A stretch of DNA of 25,569 nucleotides from DATBAK01 sp036787815 (GTDB lineage: Bacteria; Actinomycetota; Acidimicrobiia; IMCC26256; PALSA-610), in NCBI GenBank assembly GCA_036787815.1, contig DAIQOP010000017.1, forward strand, positions 1-25,569, given 5' to 3'. The notes under the pieces were generated by a model. The model did not search any database, was not told the DNA's origin, and was given only the letters and a program-made list of their open reading frames with translations. The translations under genes were made by a program, and so were the position numbers. Of this stretch, positions 1-5,700 are shown one piece after another (position 1 is the first letter of the stretch; every line of letters starts with the position of its first letter).

Positions 1-1
1 C

Positions 2-964
2 GACCGGGTGGCCTGGCGCAGCGCGCTCGCGGCGCTGGCCCGCCACGGTGTCACCGGGTGCTACCCGACGCTGGTGTCGGCGCCACTCGATTCGTACGGG
101 GCGCCGTTGGCCGTCGCGGCCGAGATCGCGGCGACCGAGCCCGACCCGGACGGGCGCGACACGGACGAGGTCGCCGGCGCCGGGATCGGGGCGACCCTGC
201 TCGGTGTCCACCTCGAGGGCCCGTTCCTCGGCGGCGCGCCCGGCGCGCACGTGATCGAGTACCTCCGGCCCGTCGATCGCGCGTGGCTGCGCGCGCTCCT
301 CGACCGCCGGCGGGGTCTCGTCCGTATCGTCACCCTCGCGCCGGAGGCCGATCCCGGGTTCGCCGGGACGCGGATGCTCGCGGAGGCAGGGGTTGTCGTC
401 GCCATCGGGCACTCCACCGCCACCTACGACGAGGCCCGGTCGGCCGCCGATGCCGGTGCGACGCTCGTCACGCACCTCTTCAACGGGATGGGACCGTTCA
501 ACCACCGGGCGCCGGGCCTCGTGGGCGCCGCCCTCGACGACGTTCGCCTCACGCCGTCGCTCATCGCCGATCTCGTGCACGTGCATCCCGCGGCGTTGCG
601 GCTCGCGATCGGGGCGAAGCGATCGGTGGTGCTGGTCACCGATGCCGTCGCGGCCGGGGCGGGCACGGCGGGCGACGTGCTGATGGAGGAGCGCGACGGC
701 GCCGCCCGCCTGGCCGACGGCACGCTCGCGGGGTCGATCGTGACCATGGACCGGGCGGTCCGCAACGTGGTCGATCTCGGCTTCCCGCTGGAGCGGGCGG
801 TCGAGATCGCATCGACGGTTCCCTGCGAGGTCCTCGGTCTCACCGACCGCGGCCGCCTGCTTGCCGGTCGGCGGGCTGATGTCGTCGCGCTCGATCGCAC
901 CACGCTCGAGGTGCGCGCGGTATGGGTCGGCGGCCGCCGGGTCGAATTGGCCGGACGCTCCTGA
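2..964 (+). CDS. nagA: N-acetylglucosamine-6-phosphate deacetylase, 5'-truncated
   Basis: Removes the acetyl group from N-acetylglucosamine 6-phosphate, giving glucosamine 6-phosphate and acetate in amino-sugar catabolism and wall recycling (cytoplasmic amidohydrolase). The frame is open from base 2, so the true start lies outside the window; about 320 residues remain against roughly 380 for the family, so some 60-80 N-terminal residues are missing. The metal and catalytic signatures are all visible in order: HLEGPF with the metal-binding Glu, GHSTATYDEA with a metal-ligand His, THLFNGM with a second His, and LVTDAV with the catalytic Asp, followed by the C-terminal GRLLAGRRADVV segment that closes the small beta domain. 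The gene ends 36 bp before lutA, which appears to have its own promoter, so the two are probably separate units. Identity is firm; only the 5' end is unknown. Confidence 0.93.
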   Translation, partial: DRVAWRSALAALARHGVTGCYPTLVSAPLDSYGAPLAVAAEIAATEPDPDGRDTDEVAGAGIGATLLGVHLEGPFLGGAPGAHVIEYLRPVDRAWLRALLDRRRGLVRIVTLAPEADPGFAGTRMLAEAGVVVAIGHSTATYDEARSAADAGATLVTHLFNGMGPFNHRAPGLVGAALDDVRLTPSLIADLVHVHPAALRLAIGAKRSVVLVTDAVAAGAGTAGDVLMEERDGAARLADGTLAGSIVTMDRAVRNVVDLGFPLERAVEIASTVPCEVLGLTDRGRLLAGRRADVVALDRTTLEVRAVWVGGRRVELAGRS

Positions 965-987
965 ACGCGTCGCCGGCACGGCGGGCT

Positions 988-993
988 TAACCT
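988..993 (+). promoter_or_regulatory. Candidate -10 element for a leaderless lutABC transcript
   Basis: TAACCT lies 7 nt before the GTG start of lutA, and no Shine-Dalgarno sequence is visible. Transcription would start at or next to the GTG. The same arrangement recurs in front of other genes in this window. No convincing -35 is seen. Confidence 0.5.
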
Positions 994-1000
994 CGCCGTC

Positions 1001-1825
1001 GTGCCCCGGGTCGCCCTGTTCGTCACCTGCATCGTCGACCAGGTGTTTCCCGACGTCGGGCGCGCGAGCGTCGCGTTGCTGGAGGCCGCGGGCGTGACGC
1101 CCGAGTTCCCGGCCGCGCAGACCTGCTGCGGTCAGCCCGCGCTGTCGGCCGGTGAGCCGGCGGCCGCGGCTCGGCTCGCGCGCCACCATTTCCGTGGCGA
1201 CGCCGCGCAGGCCCTCTTCGCGGGGCTTGCCGGACACTCCTTCCTGTCACTCGATGCGCCCGGTTCGGCGGCCNNNNNNNNNNTCGCGCGCCACTTCCTC
1301 GACACCTTCGAGCCCTACGACGCGATCGTCGCGCCCTCGGGCTCCTGCATCGCGATGTTGCGGCACTGGTACACGCGCCTGCCGGGCGTCGACGCCCCAC
1401 GCGCCGAACGGGTCGCGTCGCGCGCCTACGAGCTGTCGCAGTATCTCGTCGACGTTGCCGGTCGGCCCGACCTCGGGGCACGGATCTCGGGCACCGTCAC
1501 GGTCCACGATTCGTGCCACGGCCTGCGCACCCTCGGCATCCGCGACTCCGCCCGGGTGCTCCTCGAGACGGCCGGTGCGCGGATCGTGGAGATGACCGAG
1601 CCCGAGACGTGCTGCGGGTTCGGCGGCGTGTTCGCGATGACGCATCCCGAGATCTCGGCCCCGCTCGCCGACCGCAAGCTGCTCGACGCGGCGTCGACGC
1701 GTGCCGATCACGTCGTCGCCGGCGACATCGCGTGCCTTGCCCACCTCGCCGGGCGGCGACGGCGCACGCACGTCGGGCCCGAACCGGTGCACTTCGCGGT
1801 GCTGCTCGCCGGTGGGCTGCCGTGA
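1001..1825 (+). CDS. lutA: LutA-type lactate utilization Fe-S oxidoreductase (contains assembly gap)
   Basis: CCG-domain subunit of the LutABC complex that oxidises L-lactate to pyruvate. The family signatures are present: an N-terminal FVTCIVDQVFP segment, the first cysteine motif around TCCGQPA, PSGSC in the middle, HDSCHGLR, and the second CCG motif CCGFGGVF. Start is GTG, 36 bp after nagA, with a leaderless-type -10. The product is 274 residues with the gap counted, longer than the roughly 240 usual. The excess sits around ten Ns at 1274-1283. About 36 residues between ARLARH and ARHFLDTF have no counterpart in the family, and the 11-mer tcgcgcgccac occurs on both sides (1176-1186 and 1284-1294), exactly 108 bp apart. 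Collapsing the two copies restores a normal LutA in frame, so the insert is probably an assembly error. The stop overlaps the lutB start (GTGA). Confidence 0.9.
   Translation: MPRVALFVTCIVDQVFPDVGRASVALLEAAGVTPEFPAAQTCCGQPALSAGEPAAAARLARHHFRGDAAQALFAGLAGHSFLSLDAPGSAAXXXXARHFLDTFEPYDAIVAPSGSCIAMLRHWYTRLPGVDAPRAERVASRAYELSQYLVDVAGRPDLGARISGTVTVHDSCHGLRTLGIRDSARVLLETAGARIVEMTEPETCCGFGGVFAMTHPEISAPLADRKLLDAASTRADHVVAGDIACLAHLAGRRRRTHVGPEPVHFAVLLAGGLP
1274..1283. other. Assembly gap (10 N) inside lutA
   Basis: Ten Ns, the placeholder some scaffolders use for a gap of unknown size. The reading frame happens to stay open across it. Sequence immediately before it is foreign to the LutA family; see lutA. 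Confidence 0.95.
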
Positions 1826-3411
1826 GGCGCGCCGGCGGCCGGCCCGGCGGGCCGACCGCCTCGGCTCGCGCGAACCACGGCCTCGCCACGCCCGGGCGCG
1901 ACCTGCACGAGCGGGCGCGCCGGGCCGTCGCGGATCCGCAGCTGCAGCGGGCGCTGCACAACCTCGACATCCGCCTGCACACGAGCGACGACGTCGCGCG
2001 CGGCCACGGCGAGGCCAAGCACCGGGCCGCCGCGATCCGGCGCGCGACGCTCACCGACCTCGAAGGCGAGCTCGCACGGCTGGAGGCGTCGCTCGCGCGC
2101 GTCGGTGCGGTGGTGCACCGCTGCGCGACCGTTGCCGACGCGCAGGCCGCCGTGCTCGCGATCGTGGAGTCGGCCGGGGCGCGGCGGGTGATCAAGGGCA
2201 AGTCGATGGCCACCGAGGAGATCGATCTCAACACCGCTATCGAAGGTGCAGGCGCCCGAGTCGTCGAGACGGACCTCGGGGAGTTCATCGTGCAGCTCGC
2301 GGGCGAACGGCCGTCGCACATGATCACCCCGGCGATCCACAAGACGCTGGAGCAGATCGCCGCGGTGCTCGAGGAAGAAGCCGGTGAAGCGCTTCCCGTG
2401 GTGCGCGAAGACCTCACCGCCTGGGCCCGCGCGCACCTGCGGGCCGACATGCTCGCCGGCGACCTCGGCATCACGGGTGTCAACTTCGCCGCCGCCGACA
2501 CGGGCACGCTCGTCGTGGTGACCAACGAGGGCAACGGCCGGTTCTGCAGCACGTGGCCGCGCGTGCACGTCGCGGTGATGACCGTGGAGAAGGTGATCGC
2601 CAACTTCGCGGATCTGGCCACGCTGCTGCCGTTGCTCACGATGAGCGCGACCGGGCAGCGACTCTCGAACTACGTCACCATGGTCACCGGTCCGAAGCGC
2701 GCGGGTGAGCTCGACGGCCCCGACGAGCTGCACGTCGTGATCCTCGATCACGGGCGCACGGCCGCGCTCGGCACTCCCTACGAAGAGATGCTCGCCTGCG
2801 TGCGCTGCGGCGCGTGCCTCAACGTGTGCCCCGTCTACCGCACGATCGGTGGTCACGCGTACGACGCCGTGTACACGGGGCCGATGGGCTCGGTGCTCAC
2901 TCCCCTGCTCTCAGCGGGCGTCGAAGGTGTGAACCTGCCCGACGCGTCGAGTCTCTGTGGTGCGTGCAGCGATGCGTGCCCGGTCGAGATCCCGCTCGCT
3001 GATCTGCTGGTACGGCTGCGAGCCGACCGTGCGCACCCGTCGGCGCCGGCGCGCGATGCCGCGGTACGGCTTCCGCTCGACAACACGCCCGAAGGCGAAA
3101 TCACGCCCGATCCACCGCGCTCGGAAAAGTATCTCTACCTNNNNNNNNNNCCCGCCGATATCCGGCTGACCGCGCGGGCCCCCGGGCGGCGCGCGCGTCG
3201 GTGGGCGTGGACGACATGGGCGCGCGTGTGGGCGTCGCCGCGTGGCTACGCGTGGTCGAGCGCGATCGGCCGCGCGCTCGCGATCGGCGCGCGTGGGCGC
3301 GGGTGGCGCGGTCGCGTTCCCGGGCTCGGTGCGTGGACCGGTTCGCGAGATCTCCCGGTGCCGGCCCCGCAGTCGTTCCGCGCGTGGTGGGCCGAGCAGG
3401 CGGCACCATGA
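1822..3411 (+). CDS. lutB: LutB-type lactate utilization iron-sulfur protein (contains assembly gap)
   Basis: Central subunit of LutABC: a LUD domain followed by a ferredoxin-like domain with two 4Fe-4S sites. The LUD part carries VIKGKSMATEEIDLN and the segment GDLGITGVNFAAADTG. The Fe-S part has CVRCGACLNVCP at about residues 326-337 and CGACSDACPVEIP some 55 residues later. The C-terminus GAWTGSRDLPVPAPQSFRAWW is typical. I chose GTG 1822 because it overlaps the lutA stop by 4 bp (GTGA) and leaves a short N-terminal tail before the first helix. The product is 529 residues, about 50 more than usual. The excess lies around ten Ns at 3141-3150, where residues after PSAPARDA and before RRWAWTTWARVW do not look like the family. 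Unlike in lutA, I found no clean in-frame repeat flanking the gap. Confidence 0.9.
   Translation: MRRAGGRPGGPTASARANHGLATPGRDLHERARRAVADPQLQRALHNLDIRLHTSDDVARGHGEAKHRAAAIRRATLTDLEGELARLEASLARVGAVVHRCATVADAQAAVLAIVESAGARRVIKGKSMATEEIDLNTAIEGAGARVVETDLGEFIVQLAGERPSHMITPAIHKTLEQIAAVLEEEAGEALPVVREDLTAWARAHLRADMLAGDLGITGVNFAAADTGTLVVVTNEGNGRFCSTWPRVHVAVMTVEKVIANFADLATLLPLLTMSATGQRLSNYVTMVTGPKRAGELDGPDELHVVILDHGRTAALGTPYEEMLACVRCGACLNVCPVYRTIGGHAYDAVYTGPMGSVLTPLLSAGVEGVNLPDASSLCGACSDACPVEIPLADLLVRLRADRAHPSAPARDAAVRLPLDNTPEGEITPDPPRSEKYLYXXXXPADIRLTARAPGRRARRWAWTTWARVWASPRGYAWSSAIGRALAIGARGRGWRGRVPGLGAWTGSRDLPVPAPQSFRAWWAEQAAP
3141..3150. other. Assembly gap (10 N) inside lutB
   Basis: Second run of exactly ten Ns, 1.87 kb after the first and in the same operon. 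The roughly 80 bases before it are noticeably less GC-rich than the rest of lutB, and their translation does not resemble the LutB C-terminal region. Confidence 0.95.
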
Positions 3412-3444
3412 CGAGCGGCACCATGACGGGCGCCCCATGACGGG
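3401..3444 (+). repeat. Three near-identical units carrying ATGACG at the lutB/lutC junction
   Basis: Units at 3401-3415 (cggcaccatgacgag), 3416-3430 (cggcaccatgacggg) and 3431-3444 (cgccccatgacggg). The first two are 15 bp and the third 14 bp, so the third ATG is shifted by one frame relative to the first two. Only the third is in frame with LutC. Confidence 0.85.
3408..3440 (+). CDS. Ten-codon mini-ORF bridging lutB and lutC
   Basis: ATG at 3408 overlaps the lutB stop (ATGA, 3408-3411). The frame reads MTSGTMTGAP and ends in a TGA at 3438-3440, which overlaps the ATG of lutC (ATGA, 3437-3440). It would let ribosomes terminating lutB reach lutC through two successive ATGA junctions. It lies in a near-tandem repeat. 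Coding status is inferred from geometry only; it may simply be spacer. Confidence 0.35.
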   Translation: MTSGTMTGAP

Positions 3445-4018
3445 CGGGGCGACCGACGCCGTCGCGCGCTTCCGTGCCGCGACCACGGAGCAGTCGTGCA
3501 CCACGCACGAGTGCGCACCCGACCGGGTCGCGGCGTTGATCGCCGAGCGCTGCGCCGCGCTCGGCGGCCTCGTCGCGCTGTCGCACACCGAACCCGCGCT
3601 CGCGACCGCCGATCTGGTCGACGCGCTGCGCAGCGCCGGCGTGGAGGCGCTGCCGGCCGACGACCCCGACTGGCGCAGCCGTATCCCCACCGCGGCGATC
3701 GGTGTCACCACGGCGCGCGTCGCGGTGGCCGAGCTCGGTGTGTTCGCCGTCGCCGCGGGCGTGGGTTGCCCACGGGCCGTGAGCCTGCTCCCCGAGACCC
3801 ACATCTGCGTGGTCACGGCCGATGCAGTGGTCGAGACGTTCGCCGACGGCCTCACGCGCGTCGCCGAGGGTGAGCCCGCAGGCTCCGGGCTGCCGAGCGC
3901 GCTCCTGTGGATCGGCGGCCCAAGCCGCACCGGCGATCTCGAGATGATCGTCACCCTCGGGGTCCACGGTCCTCGCGCGGTGGAGATCGTGGTGGTCGGG
4001 ACCGGTACATTCGGGTGA
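3437..4018 (+). CDS. lutC: LutC-type lactate utilization protein (LUD domain)
   Basis: Third subunit of the L-lactate oxidation complex, a single LUD domain of the LutC/YkgG type, 193 residues, close to the family norm. Recognisable parts are the AIGVTTARVAVAELGVFAV segment, the conserved LLPETHICVV strand-turn, and the C-terminal GPSRTGDLEMIVTLGVHGPR with the near-invariant SRT-DIE-like motif (here SRTGDLE) and the GxHGP turn. Start ATG 3437 is the only in-frame ATG in the junction repeat and is 25 nt after the lutB stop. It is probably translated by coupling through the intervening mini-ORF. Its own stop overlaps the ATG of the next gene (TGATG). Function is assigned by family and by the conserved lutA-B-C order. 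Confidence 0.9.
   Translation: MTGGATDAVARFRAATTEQSCTTHECAPDRVAALIAERCAALGGLVALSHTEPALATADLVDALRSAGVEALPADDPDWRSRIPTAAIGVTTARVAVAELGVFAVAAGVGCPRAVSLLPETHICVVTADAVVETFADGLTRVAEGEPAGSGLPSALLWIGGPSRTGDLEMIVTLGVHGPRAVEIVVVGTGTFG
4006..4011 (+). promoter_or_regulatory. Candidate -10 element for a leaderless transcript of the 4018 gene
   Basis: TACATT lies 6 nt before ATG 4018, inside the last codons of lutC. It could give an internal, leaderless start in addition to read-through from the lut operon. Confidence 0.4.
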
Positions 4019-4401
4019 TGGACATCGTCGCAGGGCTCTTCGTCGAGAACATCAACTTTCGTCAGGTCGAGGGGCCGTCGACACGGATCGACATCACGGG
4101 TGCGTTCTTCTCCACCCGGGCCCAGGAGTTCCCCGCGCACCTTTCCCCCCATCTCGTCGTGCTCGTTCGGGTGCCCAAGACCGCGCCGTCGGGCAGCGGC
4201 ACGCTCGAGACCCGCTTCGTCGACGAGGCGGGCGAAGAGGTCGGCCGGAACGTGCAGCAGTTCGAGGTCGAGCCGGGCAAGTTCGGCTACCGCCTCGTGA
4301 AGGGTGAGCTCGAGTTCGACGCGCCGGGCACGATCGAGGCGCACTGCACGATCACCGAGACCGGCTCGTCGGTCGTCGTGCCACTCACCGTCATCGCGTA
4401 A
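4018..4401 (+). CDS. Small beta-rich protein of unknown function
   Basis: A 127-residue protein that I cannot assign to a named family. It has alternating hydrophobic strands throughout (FVENINFRQV, THLVVLVRVP-like, GTLETRFVDEAGEEV, GKFGYRLVKGELEF, GTIEAHCTIT, SVVVPLTVIA) and almost no predicted helix. It lacks a signal peptide and transmembrane segments, so a cytoplasmic beta-sandwich is the simplest reading. The stretch of an acidic turn between paired strands, then a closing strand ending in VVPLTVIA, is reminiscent of small immunoglobulin-like actinobacterial proteins annotated as DUFs; this is a loose impression. The start ATG overlaps the lutC stop and has a leaderless-type -10 6 nt upstream. 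The FIST gene starts 13 bp downstream on the same strand, so the two may be co-transcribed. Confidence 0.75.
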   Translation: MDIVAGLFVENINFRQVEGPSTRIDITGAFFSTRAQEFPAHLSPHLVVLVRVPKTAPSGSGTLETRFVDEAGEEVGRNVQQFEVEPGKFGYRLVKGELEFDAPGTIEAHCTITETGSSVVVPLTVIA

Positions 4402-4414
4402 CCGGCGGTCGTCG

Positions 4415-5599
4415 GTGCCCCGCTCGCGCTACGCCGCCGCGCTCTCGGTCCATCCCGTGGCGTTCGAAGCGGTCGGCGCGGTCGTCGGCGAGCTGCTCGA
4501 GCAGCTCGAGGGCGAGCGCCCGGATCTGATCGTGTTCTTCGTGTCGCGGCACCACGTCGACGCGTTCGCCGACATCGCCGAAGGCCTGCGCGCGCTGCTC
4601 GAGCCCGACGTGCTCCTCGGCGCCACCGCGGTCTCGATCGCCGGAGGGTCACGCGAGGTCGAGGACGAACCGGCCCTCAGCGTGTGGGCCGCCGACTGGG
4701 GCGGGGGCCGGGTCGGCGGATTCGCGCTCGACGTGCGCCCCGAAGCCGACGGCGTCCGGGTCGAGGGGTGGCCGGTCGACATCGCCGCCGACGCGACGGT
4801 GCTGCTGCTCGCCGATCCGTTCTCGCTGCCCGTCGTCGACCTGCTCGCGCTGTGCAACACCAGGGTTCCGGGCCTGCGCGTCGTCGGTGGCCTGGCGTCG
4901 GCGGGCACCGTGGCCGGCACGAACCGCCTCGTCTTCGACGATCGCGTCGTACGCAGCGGCGCGGTCGGTGTGGTGCTGCCGGGCACGATTCCCGTGCGCA
5001 CGCTCGTGTCACAGGGTTGCCGCCCCGTCGGCAGCCCGTTCACCGTGACGAAGGCCGACGCCAACGTGGTGCTCGAGCTCGGCGGGCGCACCGCGATCGC
5101 CCGCCTCGAGGAGCTGGTGGCCGCGGCGGGCACCGAGGAGCGTGCGCTCCTCGCCCACGGGCTCCAGGTCGGCATCGTCGTCGACGAGCACCGGGTCGAG
5201 TTCGCCCGCGGCGACTTCCTCGTCCGCAGCGTGCTCGACGCCGACCACCGCACCGGCACGGTCACCGTGGGTGCACCGGTCGAGGTGGGTCAGATCCTGC
5301 AGTTTCAGGTCCGGGACGCCGACGCCGCCGACGACGACCTCCGCGCGCTGCTCGAGGCGGTCGGCCCGTTCGGTCACAGCCCGTTCGACGACGGAGGGCC
5401 GGTGCGGAGCGCGCTGCTGTTCACCTGCAACGGCCGGGGCGTCGGCTTCTTCGGCCACCCCGATCACGACACCGGTCTCATCGACGAGTGGCTCGGCCCG
5501 TTGCCGCTCGCCGGGGCGTTCTGCGCGGGAGAGATCGGCCCGATCGGTGGGCGGAACTTCTTGCACGGCTTCACCGCCAGCATCGCCCTGTTCGGGTAG
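4415..5599 (+). CDS. FIST N- and C-domain sensory protein
   Basis: A stand-alone FIST protein of 394 residues with no attached kinase, GGDEF or methyl-accepting domain. FIST domains are intracellular ligand-sensing modules proposed to bind small molecules such as amino acids. The N domain spans about residues 1-230: RYAAALSVHPVAFEAVG, then DLIVFFVSRHHVDAFADIAEGL, LLGATAVSIAGGSREVE, and the VVGGLASAGT loop. The C domain spans about 230-394: GCRPVGSPFTVTKAD, then GTVTVGAPVEVGQILQFQVRDA, ALLFTCNGRG, and a GAFCAGEIGPIGGRNFLHGFTASIALF ending that matches the family C-terminus. GTG 4415 is the start because it immediately precedes the first conserved strand; no clear Shine-Dalgarno is seen. Position after lutABC is suggestive of carbon-source sensing but unproven. 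Confidence 0.85.
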   Translation: MPRSRYAAALSVHPVAFEAVGAVVGELLEQLEGERPDLIVFFVSRHHVDAFADIAEGLRALLEPDVLLGATAVSIAGGSREVEDEPALSVWAADWGGGRVGGFALDVRPEADGVRVEGWPVDIAADATVLLLADPFSLPVVDLLALCNTRVPGLRVVGGLASAGTVAGTNRLVFDDRVVRSGAVGVVLPGTIPVRTLVSQGCRPVGSPFTVTKADANVVLELGGRTAIARLEELVAAAGTEERALLAHGLQVGIVVDEHRVEFARGDFLVRSVLDADHRTGTVTVGAPVEVGQILQFQVRDADAADDDLRALLEAVGPFGHSPFDDGGPVRSALLFTCNGRGVGFFGHPDHDTGLIDEWLGPLPLAGAFCAGEIGPIGGRNFLHGFTASIALFG

Positions 5600-5667
5600 G
5601 GGGAGGGCATTCGGTGGCACCGAGCCGCTCGGCCGGCTTCGCCGCCGGGAGGGCGGGCCTCGGCGTT

Positions 5668-5693
5668 TAGTGTGGGAGCGGTCGAGGAAAGGG
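5668..5693 (+). promoter_or_regulatory. Candidate -10 and strong ribosome binding site of tkt
   Basis: TAGTGT at 5668-5673 could be a -10 element with a short leader. GAGGAAAGGG at 5684-5693 is a good Shine-Dalgarno sequence 7 nt before GTG 5701. This is one of the few genes here with a leadered start. The rest of the 101-bp spacer (5600-5700) holds only weak GC-rich hairpins. Confidence 0.5.
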
Positions 5694-5700
5694 CCTACTT

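Noticed and set aside
971..983. Short hairpin cgccg-gca-cggcg between nagA and lutA
   Set aside because: A 5-bp stem is expected by chance in DNA this GC-rich; not reported as a terminator.
3057..3140. Alternative-frame peptide beginning MPRYGF near the lutB gap
   Set aside because: Arg/Lys-rich, interrupted by the N run, and overlaps lutB; no evidence for a gene.
5618..5648. GC-rich imperfect hairpins between the FIST gene and tkt
   Set aside because: Stems of about 5 bp only, with no T-run; too weak to call a terminator.
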